A stretch of DNA of 64,000 nt, from NCBI RefSeq assembly GCF_032854445.1, contig NC_088302.1, positions 7,869,338 to 7,933,337 of the forward strand, written 5' to 3'. Positions 22,999-33,296 of this stretch are shown one piece after another. Each line of letters opens with the position of its first letter. Within the stretch, counting starts at the first letter, position 1. This stretch comes from Liolophura sinensis (lineage: Eukaryota; Mollusca; Polyplacophora; Chitonida; Chitonidae). The notes below the pieces were generated by a model. The model worked only from the letters and a program-made list of their open reading frames with translations, had not been told where the DNA came from and made no database searches. A program made the position numbers and the translations under genes.

Positions 22999-25900
22999 AT
23001 GTCGTCTTCTGCCTTTTTTACGTTATTTCTACCTGCATTCCTTCTATTTGGTCATTGTACACAGGTGTTGACAGATTCGCAGGTAAATTACTTTGCTAGT
23101 TGATGCCGTAACTTATTAGTTTTTATTTTTTCTATTTTTCTAAATCACACTTCACAAACGGCATATTCGTTTCCACAAAATATATACGAATAATTATTAT
23201 CTGAACAAAGTTGAGCTACTACTTGTACATTTAGGTCTAATCAAATGATTTTCGCTATACAGGTCTACCAAGTTCTCTGTGTCGGATAAACACGTAGAGG
23301 TATAGAACTATATTACTGTTCAGTGCCTTCTATCGTTTCTCGTTACCACTTAAGACTGAAGTACATTTTCTATCGGTGACGTACACCATATTACTTCAAA
23401 TAATAGGCCTACATTATGTTGTGTTTATTCACCAACTGATCTAGAGATTACTAAAACATACTGCTGAGATTAAATGTTCTTTCACTTTTGATTTAAGAGT
23501 CTTTGTGTCTCATGCGGGTTTTATGCAAATTACTGCTCTGCTGATGTCACCCCTTTTATACCAGTGTCAATCAAACAAAAGTACGCACGATTTATATCAG
23601 TGCATGTATTTGTTTATGAACAAAATCGCCACCTGCGGGCTATGTATGTGTGCATATGTATGTATGCTTGGGATCAGCGTCGTATTTAACAATTTTTCAG
23701 TCATATGAAGACGAGGAGTCATGAAGTGTGTGTACATATATGCTGTCCTCTTGTGGCAGGGCGAGTCAGTTCCTCCAACTTTCTGCTGCCACTGAAATAT
23801 CACTGACACCCCACACAGTGACATTATACTGACACCCCACACAGTGACATTATCACTGAGACCCCGCACAGTGACATTATACTGACACCGGACCAACCAG
23901 TCCTGTTTTTTTGCTCGAGCCTCGCAGTGCTGAACGCTAAGCGAGGCAGTAGCAAATACCATTGTTGATGTCTCTGGGTATGACTCTGGTTTCAGACTAA
24001 AGTGCTTAATTCGCGTATAAATCGGAAAAACATGTACGTGGATAGGATTAATTTTAGGATGAAATATTTATATTCCATCCACTGTCAAGTTACATGCATG
24101 GGCTTAATATACTGTTGGTTAAATAGGATTGTTGGCTAGATAAATAAATGAATCAGTACAGTTACTTACATGAATTTACATGTTTGTTTTTTTTCGACCT
24201 ACTGTCTTAACGCTTCTCTTTTTAGACCATTTATAAGCAATATATAGGTGTGCATACTATATATGTAGAGAAAGAGACTATTTACAGAAAAACGTTTTCT
24301 CACCATTCAAATTATGTTTTACGTACTTGGTTTGCAAACATTAGCACTACATACTTGTGGTGATTCTAAGCTTGGCGTCACCAACCTGAGATTTTTAAAC
24401 TGAGATCACCAAATTCTTAATTATTCGAGTTAGCTCGTAAATGTTCTTCTCACTGACCTTGTGTCGATGGCATTTCATTGAATTTTGGCAATGATGTTGA
24501 TCGGAATGTGGGAAATTTTAGATCTTTCTTCACAATGAACCAGGAGCCTCTCACCAATGAGGTCGCTCTGAATTCAAGTCCAGCTCATGCTTGCTTCCCC
24601 TCCGGTCGAACGTTGGAAGGAAATCAGCTTCCTACCAATGGCTGAGGTTTTCTCCAGGCTCTGCCCAGAATTCTCCTTTCTAGCCGCCTTCGTACATAAG
24701 TGAAATATTCTTATACGGCGTAGAACACCAACGGAATAAATAAATAAACGCAAAAAACATTTTTAGGTCAGAAATGCATATATACATAACATGATATGTG
24801 CCATATCGTATACAACTGATTCGAGCGGTATATAAAATGATTTAAATCTTTTTAAATTATGAAATTATAAACTTATACTTAACTATAATATGTTTTTACA
24901 GGGTTTCTATAGCAACGAAGATACAGTGTGGGTGGAAGATGAATTCGATGCTGGAGGTAAAAGAAACTCATATTATATCAAAGATAGGCATTTAAACGCT
25001 ATTAACACATGTATTTGTAGATCGACGTATCTGTACATATATTCAGTTAATGACTGCGTATACAATCATATTTTGTGATATTTACTTACTTTACTTACAG
25101 CGCCATCAAATGCGACATTGTCAGCCAATGAGACTTCAATCGGTAGTTCCTCAACAACCTTCGTCACGACGACTCCCAATATGACATCCGAGATGAACCA
25201 ATCAACGACAACTACTCAGAAAGGTAATGGTAAAACATATTCATGGAAGGCCTATATTATACAGTTATCGACAGAGCATATATAATACATTGAAAATTTC
25301 CTTCCCTGATAAACCGAAACCACCAAAAAAATTGGATCGAGAGAGATTCGATCGCATGCACAACTCCACTGACTGGAAAGTCGGGTGGGGGTGGGGGCTG
25401 ACTATAACACCACATTATATAGGGCAAGTACCAGGGATCGCCAATGCCTCGGAAACTTTGCGACTCTAGATTGCCATAGATTAGATCTCAGCCATTTTGG
25501 GGCATCGGGAGATGGGGATCTAAAAGGTAGAAAGGCGTAAAAGTTACATTCTGAAAATTAAAAGTTTTAAATGGTTACCCCGGCATGTTTAGGCAATGGC
25601 CCAGTTGCCACTGTGACCCCAGGGTATAAAACAGTGCGGAGCAGAAATTATAGAAGTTAGTGCGCCGAGTTTAGGGGTCGTGGTTCTAGGCGCAACATTG
25701 GGGCTTTTATATGACAGCCACAGGTTAGCGCCTTTGGCGAAATTGTTTCACTACGTAAAAGGCTACGCAAAAGAGCCGTATTTGATCGACAGAAAATAAA
25801 GAATTACAAAACTGTTGATATAATTTTTAAATACTTTCTGTCTTTTCATGTTATTCGTGAAAAATAAAGAAAATCTAACTCTAAATTGCATAGTAGCCAA

Positions 25901-28900
25901 AGTTGTGTGTTTAGCCAGACGCAGGTACAGATAAATAAGAACCAATCTTGCTGGCAATTGATGTGTTTGATCAAACAATAATGACTTTTATATAGCCTTT
26001 GTTGTTCATTTTAGTACAGTAAATGTGGAAAACCTGAAATCTTAGAATCAGGCGCAGCCTGATTCTAAAATGGTCTATAGGCCCTGTAGACGATGAATAC
26101 ATCACCCACCTATACACACGTTTGTTGCGGCCGGTGCGAGTGAATTTATTTGCAGTTGAACATGCCAACGATTTATTTCTAAACTATGACATCATTTTTC
26201 ATATTTCATACAAAATATGTGCATGCATAGCTGACGTGGTTTTAATTATAAAGTACATGTAAGGTAATGTATGGATCTCAATGTATGAGTTATTTTTTTC
26301 GTTTTATTTCTCTATATTTATTTATTTGATTGGTGTTTTACGCCGTGCTCAAGAATATTTCACTTATACGACGGCGGCCAGCATTATGGTGGGTGGAAAC
26401 CGGGCACAGCACGGGGGAAACCCATCCGCAGGTTGCTGCGACCTTCCCACTTACGGCCGGAGAGGAAGCCAGCATGAGCTGGACTTGAACTCACAGCAAC
26501 CGCATTGGTGAGAGGCTCCTGGGTCATTACGCTGCGTTAGCGCGCTAACCGACTGAGCCACGGAGGCCCCTCTATATATGAAAATATGCCCGAAGTGAAA
26601 GTGCAATTTAGTTTTATCTAATTTCAGTGACGTCGTCAATGTCTCAACCAGGGACGTCCATCGTAGGATCTAATACGCCAACGTCTCCCCCACGAACGTC
26701 CACCATAAGATCTAATACGGCAACGTATCTACCAGGAGCGTCCACAATAGGATCGAATACGTCATCGTCTCTGCCAGGAGCGTCCACATTAGGATCTAAT
26801 ACGTCCACGTCTCTATCAGGAGAGTCCACAATAGAATCTAATATGTCCACGTCTCTGCCAGGAGCGTCCACAATAGGATCTAAGACGTCAACGTCTCTGC
26901 CAGAAGCGTCCACCATAGGAGCTAATACGTCAACGTCTCTGCCAGGAGTGTCCACATTAGGATCTAATACGTCAACTTCTCTATCAGGAGCGTCCACAAT
27001 AGAATTTAATATGTCCACGTCTCTGCCAGGAGCGTCCACAATAGGATCTAATACGTCAACGTCTCTGCCAGGAGCGTCCACCATAGGATCTAATACGTCA
27101 ACGTCTCTGCCAGGAGCGTCCACCATAGGATCTAATACATCAACGTCTCTGCCAGGAGCGTCCACCATAGGAATTAATACGTCAACGTCTCTGCCAGGAG
27201 CGTCCACTATAGGAGCTAATATGTCAACGGCGGTGCCTGGCAAAACGGCCGCCCCAACAACAACCAACACAACGAAAAAGATTACGCTTGGTAAGATTGA
27301 AACTCCAATGGTCTCAAGTTTTCGCAATAATTCATAAATTTTTATGAAAGTCTGTCCAAGGATTTTCTGTTTAACATTACTCTTTAATTTCAGCCAGCAG
27401 ATAATTCAGGTGTATACGAATCATGAAAAGCCTAAAGCATAAATGGTTACATAGGTGTAGGATGAATTCGATGGTGCAGGTGAGGGATCACATATCTATA
27501 GTAATGCAATTACACATTTTATTTGAAGGTGGGGAAAACATTATAATTACATAAAGTTCAGATGAAAGAGTGTGCAAAGTTTGTTGTTAATGTGATAATT
27601 CCAATAATTTTTTATGGTAGGCATTTAGGACCATCTCTCGTAAATTGTCTGCGCAATAATGTTATGAATGAGAATGTAACACATGTTTAATAAATATATT
27701 TGTCTTTCCAAATCACACATGTGTTCAAACTGGATTTTGGTCATATTTATATTCTTAATATATTCATAAATATAATCATAATTTTCTCCCTCATAACTAT
27801 CGTCATAACTAGGCCTATACAGGAACAAGTCGTTGCCGAGCCTTTCCAAAGGTCTGTGCACACACATATTAAGTAAATGGTCGTAAGCAATCATGTTGCG
27901 ACTTTTTCCTGCTTTGTTTACAGCGCCATCAAATGCGACATTTTCAGGCAATGAAACGTCCACCAATGGATCTGCAAATACGGCCAACTCAACAGCCTCA
28001 CTTTCAGCGATGTCCAGTCTTACACCCAAGATCAACCAATCAACTGCGGCCACACCGAAAAGCAATGGTATAGCGCTATATATTGTGCAGAGCTATAGAC
28101 TAGCGGGTGGAGGAATATTTTTGTTTATTGGATGTGACATATACATGTAGGCCTGTTTCTGTTATTCACTTGATTGATGTTTCATGCCTATATAGTTCCT
28201 ATATATTACACTTGTGTGTTGACTGTGAGGATCTTTGTAACAGATACATAAGAAATATAATAGTAAGTTATCATAGTAAGCATTACAGGATACATTTGGT
28301 TGGTGTTCTCTTGGCACCGTCTGACGAAGGTACTCTGCAAAAACTTCGTTGAAGAAAACTTGTCTTCCTCAATCAGGCAATTACCCCGTTCCCTTTACCT
28401 ATACAACTGGCATCCATAATAAAGGTGAAAAATCCTCAAAAGTGAAGAAAAAATAAAAAAAAATACATAACGTTCAGGCGAAAGAGTGTGAAAAGTTAGT
28501 TGTAAATGTGGCCTTCAGTATGCTTCTAAGGACAGTTGAGCACAATGTTTATATGGTGGGTATTTGGGACCACATCTTGGTATATTTTATCTTTGCGTAA
28601 TTATGTTATAAATGAGGATGTAACACACCATACAAAAATATTTTCCGATACCCTATCCTCCTGAAAAAAAATCTCAAAAAATATTAACGACCGTATCTGC
28701 AAATAAGTGTTCATGCTCTTTCATCTGGTTTTTGCATTATTTTTGTTTTCTTCTCCTTTCTGAGTTTTCCTTCTCTATAACACTCACACAAAAATTCAAT
28801 TCAGTTTCGATGCAAACGCCGGGGACGAGAGCACTAGAGACGACAGAAACGCCACAGACGCCAGAAACGTCAGAAACACCAGAGACGCCAACATCCAAAC

Positions 28901-30275
28901 CGACGGATACATCGACAAAGAAGAGTGTAGGTGAGGCATAAAACCATGAGTACAGCAGTTAAATAAAGGCCTGTGCAATTTGCTAATTACCAGGGGAATA
29001 ACACAAGCCAGTATAACACCATTACTTGAAATAAGCTCCAGAAAGTAAGGAATAGATAGGTGCATATAGGTGAGATATTAATGTATCTTGGAAAACGTAC
29101 ATGCACAAATGCCTGCAAAGATTAGATCTTTATTTGTTTTTCTAACTTATCCATTGATGAAATCTGCAATTACTATTTATTTATATGCAGTTTGGTATAC
29201 TAAACTGCTGGTGGGGCCTTTATGACAATAACTGAACGGAGGCCGTTTAAGAGCGAGATTTGCAGGTTATCGGACACGTGAACACGAGTCTATCAGTTTG
29301 AATTAAAGGCACGTTGAGAAGCAGGATTTCGCATTAGATGAAGTATATCCCACCAACTGCCAAAGGTCGGTGGTTTACTTAGGGGACAACTGTTTCCTCC
29401 ATCCAAAATCCTAACCGAACAGTCTTGATTATAGTAACAACTAATTACATAAAATAGACTGGCATCGTGTAAGTGGATGGGGCCAAAGAACAATCAAATA
29501 AATGGATACACGAATTCATATTCTTCTGTTACAGACCTAACTTTTCCTCGTATACTGAAGCGTATAAATGTGATATATTGTCATTGGTATTACTGTATTG
29601 TTTCACCTCAGGACAGGAAATAAAGGAAAGATTAGAGCGTGGTGAAGTGACCGCCATTGTTCTACTGACGCTGGCAATCGTCATTGTGGTGGCCATCTTT
29701 GTTGGTGTGGGTGTGTGTGTTAAGTACGTACATGTATTGTCCGCATGTATACATGCCGAAAATTTAAACATACTTATTCATTTCTAAATAATCGATGTTT
29801 CCCTGTGTGGGGCATTCGTTTTTAATAAACCCAAGCATAGAATGGAATAGTACACAGGCATTACGTATATGTAGATGTTTATTTTCTCATTTATTTTAAA
29901 TGTTGGCGTGTATATATCGCGCTAATAAAAGCCATCCGTCACAAGACGTGCACGCGGTACTCATGTAGCATATACATCTCCATAGATTTTCTCACTGAAC
30001 ACATATAGAGGTCTATCTGGATTTGAGCATAGAATATACTGAACTCGGCAATACTTATATTTACTTTCCTTGGCAGAACAAGAAGGCAGAAAAGGCGGAA
30101 CACTCTATATGACGACACATACGTGTTTGGTGACAAGTCTAAAGAGATCCACCAGGAACACCAAGAGAACGCAGCGTTCCGGCAGATTGACGAAGAAGCC
30201 GATTTACAGATGACAGATCTGACGGAAATGCAGCCCAATACGCCAATCGTTGCCGGTTCATCCGGTCAGCAGTGA
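22999..30275 (+). CDS. Single-pass transmembrane mucin-like protein, eight coding exons
   Basis: Exons: 22999-23082, 24902-24956, 25101-25223, 26628-27290, 27924-28067, 28805-28930, 29612-29723 and 30077-30275, all GT-AG with compatible phases (0,1,1,1,1,1,2), total 501 residues. Exon 1 is a signal peptide (FFTLFLPAFLLFGHC). Exon 2 encodes a short acidic stretch (EDTVWVEDEFDAG). Exons 3-6 are Ser/Thr/Asn-rich: exon 4 has about 14 repeats of a 14-residue unit (LPGASTIGSNTSTS), and exon 6 is built on ETPxTPET. They suggest dense O-glycosylation, with Asn-x-Ser/Thr sites as well. Exon 7 gives the membrane span (AIVLLTLAIVIVVAIFVGVG). Exon 8 gives KTRRQKRR and an acidic tail with LYDDTYVF. This is the layout of a type I surface mucin. 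I do not recognise the family; no SEA or EGF domain is visible. Exons 3-6 all have phase 1 at both ends, so they can be duplicated without breaking the frame. Confidence 0.75.
23664..23965 (-). mobile_element. SINE with family B tail and family C body, plus internal 29-bp triplication
   Basis: It starts with 'cgtcgtatttaacaattttt' (family B tail on the minus strand). The body contains about three units of 'cactgacaccccacacagtg' plus 'acattatac'. It continues with 'ggaccaaccagtcctg' and 'tgctgaacgctaagcgagg', shared with families B and C. It lies in intron 1 of the mucin-like gene. Confidence 0.65.
24535..24757 (+). mobile_element. SINE family A, diverged copy
   Basis: It reads 'ccaggagcctctcaccaatg', 'gaattcaagtccagctcatg', a diverged middle, 'cataagtgaaatattc', 'cggcgtagaacacca' and the tail 'aataaataaataa'. 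The first part of the tRNA-like head is lost. It is 150 bases upstream of exon 2 of the mucin-like gene. Confidence 0.8.
26313..26573 (-). mobile_element. SINE family A, full length and well preserved
   Basis: Tail, 'ttgattggtgttttacgccg', 'cggcggccagcattatggtg', the box-B-like region 'gacttgaactcacagc' and the tRNA-like end 'ctaaccgactgagccacgga' are all present. It ends about 55 bases before exon 4 of the mucin-like gene. Confidence 0.9.
26670..27240 (+). repeat. 42-bp coding minisatellite (14-residue unit) in mucin-like exon 4
   Basis: About 14 units code for LPGASTIGSNTSTS and variants, with no unit out of frame. Variant markers repeat in blocks: a TLGSN unit followed by an LSG..TIE..NMSTS unit occurs twice, four units (168 bp) apart. 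This points to block duplication or unequal exchange. The array also stays open on the opposite strand, which is a by-product of the period. Confidence 0.93.
27434..27479 (+). pseudogene. Decayed duplicate of exon 2 of the mucin-like gene
   Basis: The sequence 'gatgaattcgatggtgcag' followed by 'gtgagg' matches the end of exon 2 ('gatgaattcgatgctggag' then 'gtaaaa'). In the exon 2 frame the copy reads GTG TAG GAT GAA, so it holds a stop and cannot serve as an exon. It lies 445 bases before exon 5, itself a copy of exon 3, so exons 2 and 3 were duplicated together. Confidence 0.65.
27545..27830 (+). repeat. Unnamed dispersed repeat, copy 1
   Basis: Landmarks in order: 'gaaagagtgtgcaaagttt', 'tatggtaggcatttaggacc', 'gttatgaatgagaatgtaac', 'catgtttaataaatatattt' and 'attcttaatatattcataaa'. 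The same order recurs at 28460-28645 and, inverted, at 40570-40915. It lies in the intron before exon 5 of the mucin-like gene. Confidence 0.8.
28460..28645 (+). repeat. Unnamed dispersed repeat, copy 2 (shorter)
   Basis: It shares 'gttcaggcgaaagagtgtg', 'tatggtgggtatttgggacc' and 'gttataaatgaggatgtaac' with copies 1 and 3, then loses similarity. It lies in the intron after exon 5 of the mucin-like gene. Confidence 0.75.
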
Positions 30276-31054
30276 AGAGCGTCCCAATTAGACGTTGAAA
30301 ACAGATGCATACTAGTATCATGTTACGAAAAGTGTTCGTACTAAGATGTCGTATATTAAAAGTGCAGAGCATACCTACCTGGGCCAGTCTGATTGCATGG
30401 CTCATTAGTTCTTGGTTTATAACCACTTGCTTATTACACTATCTCTTGCCGTCAGTATCACGACAGTGTCTCCTGGTTGAGTAAGTGTGGTTCTAATGTT
30501 GTATTTATTCCTACTTCAGTGAAGCATCATGTCGAATGAAAGAATGAATGCATGAATGAGTGGGGTTTAACGTCGTACATAACAGTTTTTTAGTCATATA
30601 ACGACAAGGAGTCATGAGGAGTATCATGTCGAAAATTAGCATATACGTGCATAGGCCCAGTAGGATACTACGGTGAACAATTGTTGCCTCTGTTTTTTCT
30701 GCATGCCAGTTTTCTGAAACACTATTCAGTTCTTGAAATGTAAAATTCCGCTATATCAATCAACTTGCTTTTTCTTTAAAATGAAAATTGGGAAATGCGT
30801 GACATGTACTTGAGGGTCATGCCTGGTGTTCAATGGTCCAAACGCCCTTATTGCTGCAGCATTAAATGGCCCTGTTTTCACGGAAGGATTTTTGAAACTA
30901 TTAAGTGGTGATCTTAAATTCAGTGTTCCTGTCATTAATATAGAAATGAAATAAGAATAAGTGAACACTGTAACTTTTCAATTCTTGATGCACATTTGCT
31001 ATCTTGTTGTTCCAATGCCCGTTAATACATATTTCGGTGGGGGGGGGGGGGGGG

Positions 31055-31180
31055 AGCTATGTGGGCCAGGTGGTAAGCGGCGCAATGATCCACTATAGCC
31101 TCTAATGCGGTTACTGTGAGTTCAATTCGAGCTCAAGCTCTCAAGCTTCCTCTCCGGCCGTATGTGGGAAGGTCTGCTTC
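31055..31180 (+). mobile_element. SINE family A, 5' half only
   Basis: It reads 'tgggccaggtggtaagcgg', 'ggttactgtgagttcaattc' (B-box-like), 'cttcctctccggccgtatgt' and 'gggaaggtctgc', then stops. It starts directly after a G run. This is unusual, because most truncated copies here keep the 3' half. Confidence 0.7.
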
Positions 31181-32431
31181 GGCTTCCAAAGAAAAAACTG
31201 ACCGCCACCATATAAAAGAAAAATGCTGTATAGGGCGTTGTTAGGAGGTCTTGTTTTATATTTTCGTCGTCTTGGATTAGATCGCCTCGATGGATATATG
31301 AACAGTTGCAATCAAAGCCAGGCATGGAGGACACTGGATATATGAACAGTTGCAATCAAATGCATACTACATGTGGTATTTTGTTTAACGACAACATATA
31401 AGCTATATATACCATGGTACTTGATTTGAATTCCGATTACTTTTATTCCTTCCTTGCGTCTTTGCGGTGTCTTTTAAAAATTTTGACAGCTCAATTCTCT
31501 TTGCATTAATCCGTCTTAATTTCGTACTTCATATACTTTCTCAGTTTTTTGGTGGTTTGTGTTGAACAATTTTTATGGAAAAGTCCTGCCGATCATCGAC
31601 GATTTTGTTTGACGGCTGGTATGCGAAAACCTGTCCTGAGACTAACATTTATATTAATATATTATCATGGTACGTTAAATTACGATGGGTGTCACACATA
31701 TATTGCAAGTCATGATGATGGGTTGCACAGATATGTGTGCTATATATGGACCAATGTATACAATGCGTCCACGTTTGCCTATCTTGCCAAGTACTCCATA
31801 TAACCATATATAACCATATTCTATGTATTTATTCAAGTGTAACCATGTAGCGCGCAAACTAAGATGAACGCTGGTATATCTTCGCCATTTTGTTACCTTT
31901 TTGACTTTTTTCTTTTGCTATATACATGTATGTATATAAAAACATTTACGTTGGGGCAGTTGTAGGATTCCAGTGTGGTACTGTATAGGCATGTCACATT
32001 ATGTCAACCTGGGATTAACGGACGTCTCTAAAGATGTCAAGCAATGAAGTCAAGTTTTGCATGGGTACATATAACAGCCCGCCATACACTTTCTATCCTT
32101 TGTGGTAGATACCAGTACGATAGATATAGGTCTACGTGCAGGCATTAGTTTGGCGTGGTGTAGGCCTTTGTGTAGATTTTGCTCAGTATTTCACGGTTTC
32201 CTCTTGGTCATTAGCTGTTAAGAATCCATTTCACATTCGGCTTTTTAACTTTACTGCCTGAGGTATCTGGTGTTAAGTCTTTCGTGCACCTCAATGCCTT
32301 GACCAAAAGCTATCTGTTGACGATATTCCTTGGACGATTATAACAGTTATCTGACAGGGCGTTAAGCTGATACGATATAGGCTGGTGCTGAATATAGTTT
32401 TAGATAAAACATGTCTGGCATCACGTAATTG

Positions 32432-32758
32432 AGTGAGTGAGTGCTTGGGGTTTAACGTCGTACTTCACAAGTTTTCAGTCGACGAAGGAGTCCTCAGAGT
32501 GTATGTAATGTGCCTCCTTGTTGCAGGACGGATTTCCCCCGCTCTTTTATCTAGCGCTGCTTCAATGAGACGACTTACCGAAGGCAAGTAGCCTAAGCCG
32601 CGCCGCCCGAACCAGTCGTAGCACTATCCCCTTAATGCTGAACGCCAAGCTAGGAAATTACAACTTCTTTTTTTAAGGTCTTAGGTGTCACCCGACATAG
32701 GATAGGCCCTGGATCTACCGCCCCCGAAGCGGGCGCTCTACCAACGAAGCCGGTCATC
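32432..32758 (-). mobile_element. SINE family B, near full length
   Basis: On the plus strand it runs from the tail 'gggtttaacgtcgtacttca' through 'cgacttaccgaaggcaagta', 'tgctgaacgccaagctagg' and 'tcttaggtgtcaccc' to the tRNA-like end 'gggcgctctaccaacgaagc'. Confidence 0.82.
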
Positions 32759-33189
32759 ACGTAACTGGGACATGTTTTGGATAAAGCACAACCAACTAGT
32801 AGTAGGTCCTCAACTACACAGCCTCCAGAACAGACAACATGAAATTTGTGCATGAATTTTTTGTTGTTGTTGTTGTTAATTTAAATATACCAGTTCTTAT
32901 AGCTGACACAGGTCTCGTGTCGTTCTTTATTACATGTAGGTCGATTTAAATTCATCATATGATTATTTAATTTGTTGATATGTTTTAATCACAAGAGAGA
33001 GAATAAAGCAAAACAAAAACAAACAAACAAAAAACAACCCCCGCCTCAACAGTGGGGAAAGTGGAATTTAAATGCACGCATTAACTTTTAATCCATATTT
33101 GATGGACATGAAACTGTCAGTTCCCCCTTTCTGAACCTCAACGGTTTCTGTCAGGCTGGCCAATACACATGTAGCACCTGTCAAATCAG

Positions 33190-33296
33190 CTGAAAATTTC
33201 GCGCCATAATTTTGAAGTAAGCAGCGCCCCCTACGTTTGAAGCTCTCCAGTAAAAACTAGTGCACGTGACATTGACGTACAAAACAAATTTGGAAG
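33190..33296 (+). promoter_or_regulatory. FBXO33: FBXO33 proximal promoter / 5' UTR with E2F-like, E-box and CRE-like motifs
   Basis: Within 110 bases of the ATG lie TTTCGCGCC (33197-33205, E2F-like), CACGTGAC (33263-33270, E-box) and TGACGTA (33273-33279, CRE-like). No TATA box is seen. The motifs are read from sequence; binding is inference. The start codon has a good context (AAGATGG). Confidence 0.4.

Larger units (their letters stand above)
30276..33189. other. Intergenic stretch between the mucin-like gene and FBXO33
   Basis: It holds a family B-type SINE tail near 30545-30640, a G run near 31038-31055, a two-copy direct repeat of 'ggatatatgaacagttgcaa' near 31290 and 31334, and the SINEs listed separately. 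It ends with a (GTT)n tract near 32860-32878 and an A/C-rich tract near 33010-33040. No gene recognised. Confidence 0.7.

Noticed and set aside
26644-27327. 227-codon open frame on the minus strand opposite mucin exon 4
   Set aside because: It is an antisense by-product of the 42-bp repeat. The plus strand has matching splice sites and joins a full gene model.
27625-28065. 146-codon minus-strand frame resembling one at 40564-40818
   Set aside because: The likeness is explained by a dispersed DNA repeat. Part of the frame is the antisense of exon 5; no domain is recognisable.
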